Both the position numbers and the translations under genes were made by a program. 64,000 bases of DNA from Colias croceus (Eukaryota; Arthropoda; Insecta; Lepidoptera; Pieridae): assembly GCF_905220415.1 (NCBI RefSeq), contig NC_059553.1, positions 22,501-86,500 on the forward strand. The letters run 5' to 3'. The notes under the pieces are model-generated. The model worked only from the letters and a program-made list of their open reading frames with translations. It did no database searches and was not told the DNA's origin. Below, one piece after another: positions 7,641 through 16,590 of this stretch; position 1 is the first letter of the stretch, and every line of letters begins with the position of its first letter.

Positions 7641-10600
7641 GGTTGCCCAAGGTGAGTCCTTCCAGTACCGAATATTGCAGGCCAATCTCCAGCGGAGCCA
7701 AATCGCCACAAGGGAGCTACTGCTCGAAGCCACCAAGCGTAAGGCATGCGTAGCGTTGCTGCAAGAGCCCTACGTTGGCGGGGCGAAAAGTATGAGGACA
7801 TACAATGGAGTGAGGATCTTCCAGTGCGAAGGGGGGGGGGGTGGCGCAGTAAAGGCGTGTATTGTGGTACTCGACGACACACTGGATGTCGAACTACATA
7901 CACGCCTTAGCAGTAACAACATCGTTGTGGCCGCCCTCAGAACCAAAGCCTGGGAGATGATTGTAGTGTCCTTCTACTTCGAGCCCGATAAGCCAGTGGG
8001 GCTCTACCTGGACCATCTTAGGCGGATAGGGAGAGAGCTGGGTATCCATAGGATGGTCCTGGGAGGCGATGCAAACGCAAAAAGCCCGTGGTGGGGTGGC
8101 GAAGTGGAGGACCCGCGAGGAAGAGATGTGTCTGCTGTACTGGAAGAAATGGGAATGCACATACTCAACACCGGGGACATCCCTACGTTCGATACCATCA
8201 GAGGTGGGAAAAGGTACTCCAGCTACGTGGATGTGACAGCGTGCTCCGACGATCTGCTGAACCGAGTGGACAACTGGAGGGTTGAGGAGTGTCTCACGAG
8301 CTCGGACCACAACGGCATATCCTTCGGCATCAGACAACATAAATCCACGGGCACGAACATAATACGAACTACACGCATATTTAACACACACAAGGCAAAC
8401 TGGACTCAGTTTCATGAGAAACTGTCCCAGCTGATGTCGGACAGACAATTAACTATACAAGGCATAGACACAATACACAGCACACAACAAATAGATGATG
8501 CAATAGACAAATACACTGAAGCAATCACACAGACATGCAGAGACACAATGCCGACCAAAAAACACACACAGAAATTCACCTTGTCGTGGTGGAATGATGA
8601 GCTCGCGCAGATGAAGAAGCAGGTGGCCACGAGGAGACGCAGGATCCGAAACGCAGCACCTGATCGCAGAGACCGCGTGGTCGGATTGTACCTGGAAGAA
8701 AGAGAGATGTATGAAAAGGCAGTGAAAGAAGCACAAGAGAAGAGTTGGAAGGAGTTTTGCCGGAAACAGGATAGGGAGGGGGTCTGGGAGGGCATCTACA
8801 GGGTGCTTAGTAGAGCCACAGGGAGAGAGGAGGATCTGCCCCTTTCGAGGGGTGGTGAAACCCTCGATGCCCGGAGCTCGGCAGAACTGTTGGCGGAGAC
8901 CTTCTACCCCGAGGACCAGGAAAGTGGTGAAAGTGAGGGACATCGTCGGGTGCGCCGGTGTGCGGAGTCCTTGGACACCGAACCGCCGGCGGGCCCGGAC
9001 GACCCTCCTTTCATCATGGAGGAGTTGAAGAGAGCCGTAAGGTCCTTCAACCCCAAGAAGGCCCCCGGGGCGGATGGCCTCACGGTTGACATCTGTCAGC
9101 ATGCTGTAGATTGTAACCCGGGATGGTTCCTTGCCTTGCTCAACAGATGCCTCTCTGCCGCCTACTTCCCCGCACAGTGGAAGTGGGCGACCGTGGTTAT
9201 ACTGCGAAAGCCGGGCAGGGAATCATATCGGGTACCGAAAGCCTATCGACCGATCGGCCTCTTACCTGTTCTCGGCAAAATCTTCGAAAAGATGCTGGTC
9301 GGCCGACTCAGGTTTTACCTGTTGCCCAAAATAAGCCCCCACCAGTATGGCTTTATGCCACAGAGGAGCACCGAAGACGCCCTCTATAGACTAGTGAACC
9401 ACATCAGAAATATGAGGGAGGAGAAGAAGATTTCTGTTGTGGTATCGCTGGACATAGAGGGAGCCTTCGACAGCGCCTGGTGGCCAGCCATAAAGGTGCG
9501 GTTGGCTGAAGTTGGGTGCCCGGGGAACGTGAGGCGGGTGATCAGCAGCTACCTGAGTGAAAGGGGAGTGAAAGTTAGATATGCGGGTGTGGAAGTGAGT
9601 AGGGGGACCAGCAAGGGGTGCGTGCAGGGGTCCATAGGCGGACCAATCCTGTGGAACCTCTTGCTGGACCCTCTGCTATGGATGTTAGAGGAGATGAAAG
9701 TATTCTGTCAGGCGTTTGCCGACGACATTGTGTTGGTCTTTGAGGGTGATACTGCATTTGAAATAGAAGTCAAAGCGAACCGTATTCTAAATTTAATACA
9801 CAAATGGGGTAAAGACAATAAATTAAATTTTGCACCGCATAAAACTTGTGCCCTCCTCTCAACGAGGAGGTTGAAATATGACGTGCCGCGGCTCGCTATG
9901 GGGAGTGTGGAAATAAAATATTTTTCACAGATTAAGATATTAGGCCTTACAATTGACAGCGGCCTCACCTTTAACGCCCACGTCGGGACGGTATGCCAAA
10001 AGGCAATCGCCCGGTATAAACTCTTGGCTAGGGCAGCCAGAGTTGGCTGGGGACTTAGCCCAGATATCATTAGAACTATTTATGTAGCTGTTATCGAACC
10101 GACTATTATGTATGCATCGGCAGCGTGGGCACCCACCGTGGAAAAGATGGGGGTCCAAAAAAGGCTGAACACCGTACAACGGGGGTTCGCCCAAAAGATC
10201 TGCCGAGCATATCGGACCGTCTCCCTGAACTCAGCTATGCTGTTGGCTGGGATACTCCCCCTTGACCTCAGAATACTCGAAGTTTCGAGATTATATGGGA
10301 TCAAGAAGGGGGTGTCGCACCCAGCGTTGGGAGACAGGGAGGTGGAAAGAATGGCTCCGGCGATTGAGGACCCACATCCGGCAGAGCAGGAAGGGCTGGG
10401 GTTCGGGCTGGTGGACGAGGACTCGTATTCCGACGTGGCTAATAGCCACGTACATAGGATCTACACGGACGGCAGCAAGATTGAGGGTCGAGTCGGAGCC
10501 GCCCTTTCCGTATGGGAGGGGGAGGCCGAGACGAAGGCCGTCAAGCTTGCTTTGCCGCCGTATTGCACCGTCTACCAGGCTGAACTCCTAGCGCTCCAAA

Positions 10601-11322
10601 GAGCAGTAATTAGAGCCTGCAAGAGTGGAGTGGCGAAGGTCGGCATCTTCAGCGACTCCAGATCGGCCCTCCAGGCCGTCACACTCGGTTCCCCCCACCC
10701 CCTTGCTGTGCAAACAAGGGCGGCCCTCCGAAAAGCTGCTTCGCAGAGGCGGGAGGTCGCTCTGTTTTGGATTAAGGCGCACGCAGGGCTAAGGGGGAAC
10801 GAAAGAGTGGACCAATTAGCCAAGGAGGCCGCTCTGGGGTCGAAGAGGAAACCCGACTACGATCTGTGTCCTGTTTCATTCGTCAAGCGTATCCTGAGAC
10901 AGGATACGATCGGGGAATGGGACAGGAGATACGATGTGGGGGAGACGGCTGGAGGCACGAAGCTCTTTTTCCCAAGCGCTGCTGCTGCATACAAAATAGT
11001 TCGGAAAATAAACATCACTCACCACACCACACAAGCACTGACTGGACACGGTGGATTCGCCTTCTACTTGAACAGATTCAAGCTGAAGGAGAATCCATCG
11101 TGTCTGTGTCAGCCCGGAGTCGACGAGACGGTTTCTCACCTGTTGCTCGAGTGTCCGATTTTTGCAAGAGATAGATATGTTATTGAGCAAAAATTGGGCA
11201 TCGCGATGACGGGTGAGAATCTGCCTGCGGCCCTGGGGGACAAGACGAGAAACGAGTTTTTAGAATTTTGTCAACAAATTGTGAGGGTGGTGAACAAACG
11301 AAATTGTGATAAGCTACTGTGA
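7630..11322 (+). CDS. TRAS-like ORF2: APE endonuclease, reverse transcriptase, RNase H, zinc finger (copy B)
   Basis: The frame is open from 7630; no in-frame ATG occurs before the one at about residue 39 counted from the TTG at 7675, so the real start is unclear. Residues below count from 7675. N-terminal APE-type endonuclease: LQANLQRS, QEPYVG, LGGDANAKSPWW and the SSDHN motif. Reverse transcriptase: YRPIGLLPVLGKIFEKML, SLDIEGAFDSAWW, and catalytic FADD at 681-684. RNase H begins at IYTDGSK (Asp 932), with AELLAL, FSDSRSAL and a late HAGLRGNERVDQLAKEAA. The C-terminal zinc-finger motif starts at Cys 1143 (C-X1-C-X9-H-X4-C). In TRAS, the endonuclease nicks telomere repeats and the exposed end primes reverse transcription. 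No stop or frameshift is seen, so this is the most intact pol in the window, but its mRNA context is truncated. Confidence 0.92.
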   Translation, partial: RIARVAQGESFQYRILQANLQRSQIATRELLLEATKRKACVALLQEPYVGGAKSMRTYNGVRIFQCEGGGGGAVKACIVVLDDTLDVELHTRLSSNNIVVAALRTKAWEMIVVSFYFEPDKPVGLYLDHLRRIGRELGIHRMVLGGDANAKSPWWGGEVEDPRGRDVSAVLEEMGMHILNTGDIPTFDTIRGGKRYSSYVDVTACSDDLLNRVDNWRVEECLTSSDHNGISFGIRQHKSTGTNIIRTTRIFNTHKANWTQFHEKLSQLMSDRQLTIQGIDTIHSTQQIDDAIDKYTEAITQTCRDTMPTKKHTQKFTLSWWNDELAQMKKQVATRRRRIRNAAPDRRDRVVGLYLEEREMYEKAVKEAQEKSWKEFCRKQDREGVWEGIYRVLSRATGREEDLPLSRGGETLDARSSAELLAETFYPEDQESGESEGHRRVRRCAESLDTEPPAGPDDPPFIMEELKRAVRSFNPKKAPGADGLTVDICQHAVDCNPGWFLALLNRCLSAAYFPAQWKWATVVILRKPGRESYRVPKAYRPIGLLPVLGKIFEKMLVGRLRFYLLPKISPHQYGFMPQRSTEDALYRLVNHIRNMREEKKISVVVSLDIEGAFDSAWWPAIKVRLAEVGCPGNVRRVISSYLSERGVKVRYAGVEVSRGTSKGCVQGSIGGPILWNLLLDPLLWMLEEMKVFCQAFADDIVLVFEGDTAFEIEVKANRILNLIHKWGKDNKLNFAPHKTCALLSTRRLKYDVPRLAMGSVEIKYFSQIKILGLTIDSGLTFNAHVGTVCQKAIARYKLLARAARVGWGLSPDIIRTIYVAVIEPTIMYASAAWAPTVEKMGVQKRLNTVQRGFAQKICRAYRTVSLNSAMLLAGILPLDLRILEVSRLYGIKKGVSHPALGDREVERMAPAIEDPHPAEQEGLGFGLVDEDSYSDVANSHVHRIYTDGSKIEGRVGAALSVWEGEAETKAVKLALPPYCTVYQAELLALQRAVIRACKSGVAKVGIFSDSRSALQAVTLGSPHPLAVQTRAALRKAASQRREVALFWIKAHAGLRGNERVDQLAKEAALGSKRKPDYDLCPVSFVKRILRQDTIGEWDRRYDVGETAGGTKLFFPSAAAAYKIVRKINITHHTTQALTGHGGFAFYLNRFKLKENPSCLCQPGVDETVSHLLLECPIFARDRYVIEQKLGIAMTGENLPAALGDKTRNEFLEFCQQIVRVVNKRNCDKLL

Positions 11323-11701
11323 TATTAGGGTTAAGTTTTATAAGTGTTGTGCCGTATTGTTTTATTATTTTCATTGTAATGTTTTAAATTGATGTAAGTT
11401 TTAAAATGTAATATTTAATTTTAGTTTTTTATTATTATCTTGGAAATTTCATTGTAAATTATTAATTTGTATTTTAAACTTTTAATTGTATTCATTTATT
11501 TTATCCCGTTTTTTATTATTCTTTTTGCAATGTTTTAATAATGTAAGTTTTTAAATGTAATATTTAATTTTGGTACTTTATTATTAATTTGGAAATGTTA
11601 TTGTAAATTGTTAACTTGTATTTTTTATTTTAAATTGTATTAATTTAGGCCTAATGTGAATAAAAATTTTTGTGGTATTTGATTTAAAAGAAAATAAACA
11701 C

Positions 11702-11752
11702 CTCTGGACAATATTCCAGAGTAAAGCACACAACACCCTGAGATGGCGGGTG

Positions 11753-11756
<4 letters not shown>
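11702..11756 (+). other. TRAS 3' UTR terminal hairpins (copy B; present in all seven copies)
   Basis: Two adjacent stems precede the poly(A). The first pairs CTCTGGA (11702-11708) with TCCAGAG (11715-11721) around a 6-base loop. The second pairs AAAGCAC (11723-11729) with GTGCTTT (11750-11756), with an alternative CACCC/GGGTG pairing inside. Equivalents of the first stem are at 6582-6601, 12929-12948, 26995-27014, 30463-30482, 32496-32515 and 33385-33404. A role in recognition by reverse transcriptase is likely by analogy with 3' UTR structures of other non-LTR elements, but is inferred. Confidence 0.7.
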
Positions 11757-11787
<31 letters not shown>

Positions 11788-11790
<3 letters not shown>

Positions 11791-12174
11791 AACCTAACCT
11801 AACCTAACCTAACCTAACCTAACCTAACCTAACCTAACCTAACCTAACCTAACCTAACCTAACCTAACCTAACCTAACCTAACCTAACCTAACCTAACCT
11901 AACCTAACCTAACCTAACCTAACCTAACCTAACCTAACCTAACCTAACCTAACCTAACCTAACCTAACCTAACCTAACCTAACCTAACCTAACCTAACCT
12001 AACGTAACGTAACCTAACCTAACCTAACCTAACCTAACCTAACCTAACCTAACCTAACCTAACCTAACCTAACCTAACCTAACCTAACCTAACCTAACCT
12101 AACCTAACCTAACGTAACCTAACCTAACCTAACCTAACCTAACCTAACCTAACGTAACGTAACCTAACCTAACC
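11788..12174 (+). repeat. Telomere repeat tract 2, (CCTAA)n with CGTAA variants
   Basis: About 77 units, with scattered CGTAA variants near 12003-12010, 12112 and 12152-12160. The tract lies between copy B poly(A) and the 5' junction of copy C. Confidence 0.97.
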
Positions 12175-12976
12175 GAAGCTCTTTTTCCCAAGCGCTGCTG
12201 CTGCATACAAAATAGTACGGAAAATAGACATCACACACCACACCACACAAGTACTGACTGGACACGGTGGATTCGCCTTCTACTTGAACAGATTCAAGCT
12301 GAAGGAGAATCCATCGTGCCTGTGTCAGCCCGGAGTCGACGAGACGGTTTCTCACCTGTTGCTCGAGTGTCCGATTTTTGCAAGAGATAGATATGTTATT
12401 GAGCAAAAATTGGGCATCGCGATGACGGGTGAGAATCTGCCTGCGGCCCTGGGGGATAAGACGAGGACTAAATTCTTGGAATACTGTGAACGAATTGTGA
12501 GGGTGGTGAACAAAAGACATTGTGATAAGCTGCTGTGATATTAGGGTTAAGTTTTATAAGTGTTGTGCCGTATTGTTTTATTTCTTTTTGTACTATTTCC
12601 ATTGTAATGTTTTTATTATTGTAAGTTTTAAAAATGTAATATTTAATTATTGTAGTATTTTATTATTTATTTGGCAATGTCATTGTAAATTGTTAATTTG
12701 TATTTTTTACTTTTAATAATTGTATTAATTTAATTTATTTCCTTTTTTATTATTCTCATTACAATGTTTTAATTAATGTAAGTTTTAAATGTAACATTAA
12801 CTTTTAGTATTTAATTATTTTGGAAATTTTACTGTAAATTGTTAACTTGTATTTTTATAATTGTATTAATTTAGGCCTAATTTGTTAATAAAAAATTTGT
12901 GGTATTTGATTTAAAAGAAAATAAACACCTCTGGACGATATTCCAGAGAAAAGCACACAACACCCTGAGATGGCGG

Positions 12977-13012
<36 letters not shown>
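12175..13012 (+). mobile_element. TRAS-like copy C, strongly 5'-truncated
   Basis: Begins after CCTAACC with GAAGCTC (the KLFFPSA region of ORF2). It holds the last 120 codons of ORF2, a 3' UTR diverged from copies A/B/G, both 3' hairpins, and poly(A) 12985-13012. It belongs to a different subfamily by its VLTGHGG and KTRTKFLEYCER residues. Confidence 0.9.
12176..12538 (+). CDS. TRAS-like ORF2 C-terminal fragment (copy C)
   Basis: In-frame remnant from the truncation point to TGA at 12536-12538, including the zinc-finger motif CLCQPGVDETVSHLLLEC. It has no start codon of its own and lacks endonuclease, RT and RNase H, so it is a non-functional tail. Confidence 0.85.
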   Translation, partial: KLFFPSAAAAYKIVRKIDITHHTTQVLTGHGGFAFYLNRFKLKENPSCLCQPGVDETVSHLLLECPIFARDRYVIEQKLGIAMTGENLPAALGDKTRTKFLEYCERIVRVVNKRHCDKLL

Positions 13013-13015
<3 letters not shown>

Positions 13016-13037
13016 AACCTAACCTAACCTAACCTTA

Positions 13038-13039
<2 letters not shown>
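13013..13039 (+). repeat. Telomere repeat tract 3 (short, between tail-to-tail elements)
   Basis: About five units, the last changed to CTTACC. It separates the poly(A) of TRAS copy C from the poly(T) that is the tail of the - strand SART element. Confidence 0.93.
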
Positions 13040-13083
<44 letters not shown>

Positions 13084-13116
13084 TTTTTTTTTTTATAGTG
13101 GAGAATGCATTTAGGC

Positions 13117-13152
13117 ATACCCAGAGCGCTCGGGGAAAGGGCCCTGGGTTAT
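13117..13152 (-). other. Stem-loop in SART 3' UTR
   Basis: ATACCCAG (13117-13124) pairs with CTGGGTTAT (13144-13152) with one bulged base, 22 bases from the start of the poly(A) tail. The SART1 3' UTR is known to be needed for retrotransposition; that this particular stem matters is inferred. Confidence 0.5.
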
Positions 13153-13428
13153 GTCGGACTCACACCGCAGAATGCGGCGACTACCGACTAAACTCCACTG
13201 TGTTCCGTCACTCCGCTGTATTGGCAGGGTCGCGGGTATTTGGTCGAACCGCTTCCGCAACCCCGTCAGCGGCAGCCTATTTTTTATATAGGCCCATCGC
13301 GATTAAGGCCTGGCTTGAGTTCGCCAGTTTCTCCTTCCTGGGGGGCGGCGTGAACAGAACACGTCTCACGCCGCCTCACCGCACCGGACGATGGATTATG
13401 TCCCCGTTCCACCGTCCGGCACCCATCA

Positions 13429-16400
13429 TTAGGGAAGCAAGTCGCGACCGTGTACAGCGGTTGCGACTCGGCGACTGCGCCCAATAAGACGTCGCCGCCG
13501 AATAGGATCTGCGTTGGGATCTCCCTCGCGGACTCGCTCTGCTTCCTCCTTCTGCGACATCACATCTTCACAGAATGTGATAGCCGCGCGCCACGACCTG
13601 TCGCTGCCAACCATTGCGCGAGCTATGGAAGACAGAGAGAGGTCAGGGCCGACGACTGCGACTAGGCGAGCACGGGGCTCGGACCACGCGGGGCACACGG
13701 CGAGAGTGTGGTCTGCCGTGTCCTCCGGACTGTCACACCAATGGCAAGCCATTTGCGGCTCCCGCCTGGCGACTTTGCACAAGTACCACCCGAAACAGCC
13801 GTGTCCGGACAGCACCTGTGTCAGGTGGAAGGTAATTGCCCCATGCCGCCTGTCGCACCATTCGCGTAGGACCGGTCGGATGGCTTCGACCGTCCTCGCT
13901 CCTGCGCTGGGCCTCTCAAGCCGGCGTTCCCACTCCCTGAACCGCCGCTCGAGAGCATCAGCCCTCCATTGCTGGATTTGCTCCAGGTATGGATTAATTC
14001 CATGCGATCTGGACGCGGTGACGCGGCGATAAACGTCCGCCAGCATCTCGGCATCCAGGTCCCACGGGGGCGTCCCAGCCATGACACACGCGGCCTCGAA
14101 GGACACTGTGCGATATGCCCTCACGACTCTGAGCGCCATGACCCGCTGCGGTCTACGCAAATAGGGTCGGGTACGGACGCTCAAAGAGTCGGCCCAAATG
14201 GGCGCACCATAGAGGGCCATGGAGCGAATGACGCCGGTGTATAGACGACGACACGCACCCCCAGCCCCTCTTAGATTCGGGAGCAGACTTCCAAGTGCCC
14301 CGGCCACCCCAACAAGACGGGGAGCGAGGCGACGAAAGTGCTCCACAAATGTCCACCGGCTGTCCAGCACGATGCCCAGGTAGCGCAAGGTGGAACCAAC
14401 GCCGATGGACGTGCCACCCACCTGGATAGCTGAACCAGCAGCCTGCGCCCTTCGACGGCCGCGAAACAAAATCGCTTCGGACTTATTGAGAGCGACCTCT
14501 AAGCCAAGTCGTCTGATTCGGCGCACAACTTCCGCCACACCAGCGGTCGCAATAAGGGCTGCCTCCCTATACGAGGCCCCGCGTGCAGTTACCAGGGTGT
14601 CATCCGCGTAGCAAAGCACGCTGACACCCGGTAGATAAGTGGCACGCAGGACCCAGTCGTAGCCGATGTTCCACAGAAGGGGCCCAAGAACCGAGCCCTG
14701 TGGAACACCGCACGTCACTTCCTTTTCTTGCCATCCACGGCGCGCGGGGTACGCCACAGCCCTCTCCGATAAGTAGGACTGCAACAAGCGTACCATATAC
14801 CCGGGCACGTTGTGGTAGCGGAGCGCTTCGATCACGCAGCTCCAAGGCAGAGTGTTGAATGCGTTGGCGATGTCAAGGGACACCGCCAAAAGCACTCCGC
14901 CTTCATTATCCGCATCATCAGCGAGGTTCCGCAATTCAGCAATCGCATCGATAGTGGATCGTCCCCGGCGAAATCCAAATTGGTTCTCGCTTAGGTCCGG
15001 CCCCACTCCCTCCAGATGGTCGATGAGGCGAGCTGCGAAGACGCGCTCAAAGAGCTTGCTCACCTCATCGAGCAGCACGATCGGCCTATAAGCCGAGGGC
15101 GAGTCGCGCGGGCGTCCCTCCTTCTGCAACAGGACCAAGTTCCCGGTCTTCCACCTACGGGGAAATTGGCCCTGTTGGAGGCATTCCGTGAACAGCTGTT
15201 CCACCCTGGGTCCAAGTGACTCTAGCGCCAGCACCCAAGCGCGCCCGGGAACACCGTCAGGGCCGGGGGCGGCATTCTTCGCCTTAAGGCGCTCTACTGC
15301 CACAGTGAGCTCGTTGCGAGTGACTGGAGGGACATTTTCGTTGTTGAGCTCCTCCTGCGCAGTCATCGCGGGTGCCATCGGTGGGGGAGAATGTCTTCCC
15401 CGATCCGGAAACAGGGACGTCACCACTTGCTCCAGAAATCGTGGCTCGAGACTTTGAGACAGGGGCGGGGCCCAAGGGCGAAGCTTTTGCCTCACCCTCT
15501 TATACGGCCGACCCCAGGGTTCACGGTTCAAACTCTCGAGCATCTCCTCCCATGCACGGGTCTTAGCGCTTCTGATTGCGTCCTGCAGAGACACAATACA
15601 GTCCCTATAGACGGCGTATAACCGCGCTTCCTCCTCTTCGTCACGCCGCCTACGGCGCCTGTGCCTGGTGTACGCCCGCCTCGCAGCCACGCATGAAGCA
15701 CGCAGCTGGGCAACATCGGCGGACCACCAGTACATTTGGCGCCTACGTGGAACCGACCGCACCCTCCGCATGCTCGCGTCGCACACCTTTGACATTGCTT
15801 CAGCAAGCCAAGTGGCCTCTTCCTCTACGTTTACGCTGCCATTCTGCTGCGACGGGAGCCAAGCCTGCACTAAGGCAGCCTCAATGAGGAGCTCCCTATC
15901 GAGGCTACCAAGTGCCCAGCGCGGACGACAATCGCCAGGGGGGAATTGACTGGGAGCCGTTGAGGGCGTGGAGACGCTAAACCGGATATAACGGTGATCC
16001 GAGAGCGTCTCCACGTCCAAAAGAACCCTCCAGTCTTGTATACGACGAGCGAGAGGGGGGCTCGCAAACGTGACATCTACAATGGATCCACCCCTCTGCC
16101 GAACACATGTTAATTCTGCTCCACGGTTAATAACCGTCAGTCCCGACGCAACTGCCCAGTCAGCGAGTATTGAGCCACGTATATCACTTGCCACACAGCC
16201 CCAAGACACCGACTTGGCGTTAAGGTCCCCGGCCAGAAGCACAGATTGAGGTTGTGCGAAGTCTAGCAGATCCCTCAACTCAACCAGGAACTGCTCGAAA
16301 TCGGCGAGGCAGCGATTCGGCGAGAAGTACGCCCCAACAACGGTGAAACCCTTGACAACCGCCGAAACGCATCCCCGCCGCCTTATGACTTGCTCAAGCT

Positions 16401-16590
16401 GTGTGCCGCCTTGAGCAACTAGCGTCACCAAGCCATCCAGATCGCCCGCCCAGTTATCCCGGGGGGGCAGATTGTATGGCTCGGACACTACCGCCACGTC
16501 AATCCCCCACTCTGCCAGACTCTGATGTAAAAGGTCCTGAGCCCTGGCACAGTGGTTGATGTTGGCCTGTAGGAAACGCAGTGGGGCCAT
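13429..16590 (-). CDS. SART-like ORF2: APE endonuclease and reverse transcriptase
   Basis: 1053 aa with ATG at 16590-16588 overlapping the ORF1 stop (TAATG). Endonuclease motifs: LRFLQANINHCA, VVSEPY, LLAGDLNAKSVSWG, VDVTFAS and LSDHRY. Reverse transcriptase: YRPIVLLDEVSKLFERVF, NQFGFRRGRSTIDAI, VSLDIANAFNTLPW, GVPQGSVLGPLLWN, and catalytic YADD at residues 661-664. A CCHC motif CHWCDSPEDTADHTLAVC (C-X2-C-X8-H-X4-C) begins at about residue 949. Unlike the TRAS protein here, no RNase H domain is evident. The endonuclease of this family cuts the telomere repeat and RT copies the RNA in place. The size is close to that of SART1 ORF2. No break is seen. Confidence 0.93.
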   Translation of the reverse strand: MAPLRFLQANINHCARAQDLLHQSLAEWGIDVAVVSEPYNLPPRDNWAGDLDGLVTLVAQGGTQLEQVIRRRGCVSAVVKGFTVVGAYFSPNRCLADFEQFLVELRDLLDFAQPQSVLLAGDLNAKSVSWGCVASDIRGSILADWAVASGLTVINRGAELTCVRQRGGSIVDVTFASPPLARRIQDWRVLLDVETLSDHRYIRFSVSTPSTAPSQFPPGDCRPRWALGSLDRELLIEAALVQAWLPSQQNGSVNVEEEATWLAEAMSKVCDASMRRVRSVPRRRQMYWWSADVAQLRASCVAARRAYTRHRRRRRRDEEEEARLYAVYRDCIVSLQDAIRSAKTRAWEEMLESLNREPWGRPYKRVRQKLRPWAPPLSQSLEPRFLEQVVTSLFPDRGRHSPPPMAPAMTAQEELNNENVPPVTRNELTVAVERLKAKNAAPGPDGVPGRAWVLALESLGPRVEQLFTECLQQGQFPRRWKTGNLVLLQKEGRPRDSPSAYRPIVLLDEVSKLFERVFAARLIDHLEGVGPDLSENQFGFRRGRSTIDAIAELRNLADDADNEGGVLLAVSLDIANAFNTLPWSCVIEALRYHNVPGYMVRLLQSYLSERAVAYPARRGWQEKEVTCGVPQGSVLGPLLWNIGYDWVLRATYLPGVSVLCYADDTLVTARGASYREAALIATAGVAEVVRRIRRLGLEVALNKSEAILFRGRRRAQAAGSAIQVGGTSIGVGSTLRYLGIVLDSRWTFVEHFRRLAPRLVGVAGALGSLLPNLRGAGGACRRLYTGVIRSMALYGAPIWADSLSVRTRPYLRRPQRVMALRVVRAYRTVSFEAACVMAGTPPWDLDAEMLADVYRRVTASRSHGINPYLEQIQQWRADALERRFREWERRLERPSAGARTVEAIRPVLREWCDRRHGAITFHLTQVLSGHGCFGWYLCKVARREPQMACHWCDSPEDTADHTLAVCPAWSEPRARLVAVVGPDLSLSSIARAMVGSDRSWRAAITFCEDVMSQKEEAERVREGDPNADPIRRRRLIGRSRRVATAVHGRDLLP

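Larger units (their letters stand above)
7007..11787 (+). mobile_element. TRAS-like copy B, 5'-truncated inside ORF1, ORF2 intact
   Basis: The copy starts directly after CCTAACC at a point inside ORF1 (corresponding to about 22393 of full-length copy D). It contains the ORF1 C-terminus, a complete ORF2, a 3' UTR 11323-11756 and poly(A) 11757-11787, then CCTAA repeats. The position between telomere repeats, the sense strand equal to the CCTAA strand, and an R1-clade type APE endonuclease-RT protein identify it as TRAS-like. A run of 11 or more G at about 7829-7840 replaces GGGGAAGGGGG of copy D without changing frame. Confidence 0.93.

Noticed and set aside
7894..9102. Minus-strand ORFs of 127-217 codons in TRAS ORF2 (repeated in copies D and E)
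   Set aside because: They recur only because the underlying ORF2 DNA is repeated; they are antisense shadows without domain patterns.
10866..11190. About 100-codon ORFs on both strands at the TRAS ORF2 end
   Set aside because: Overlapping frames of the RNase H to zinc-finger region; the true frame carries the conserved motif.
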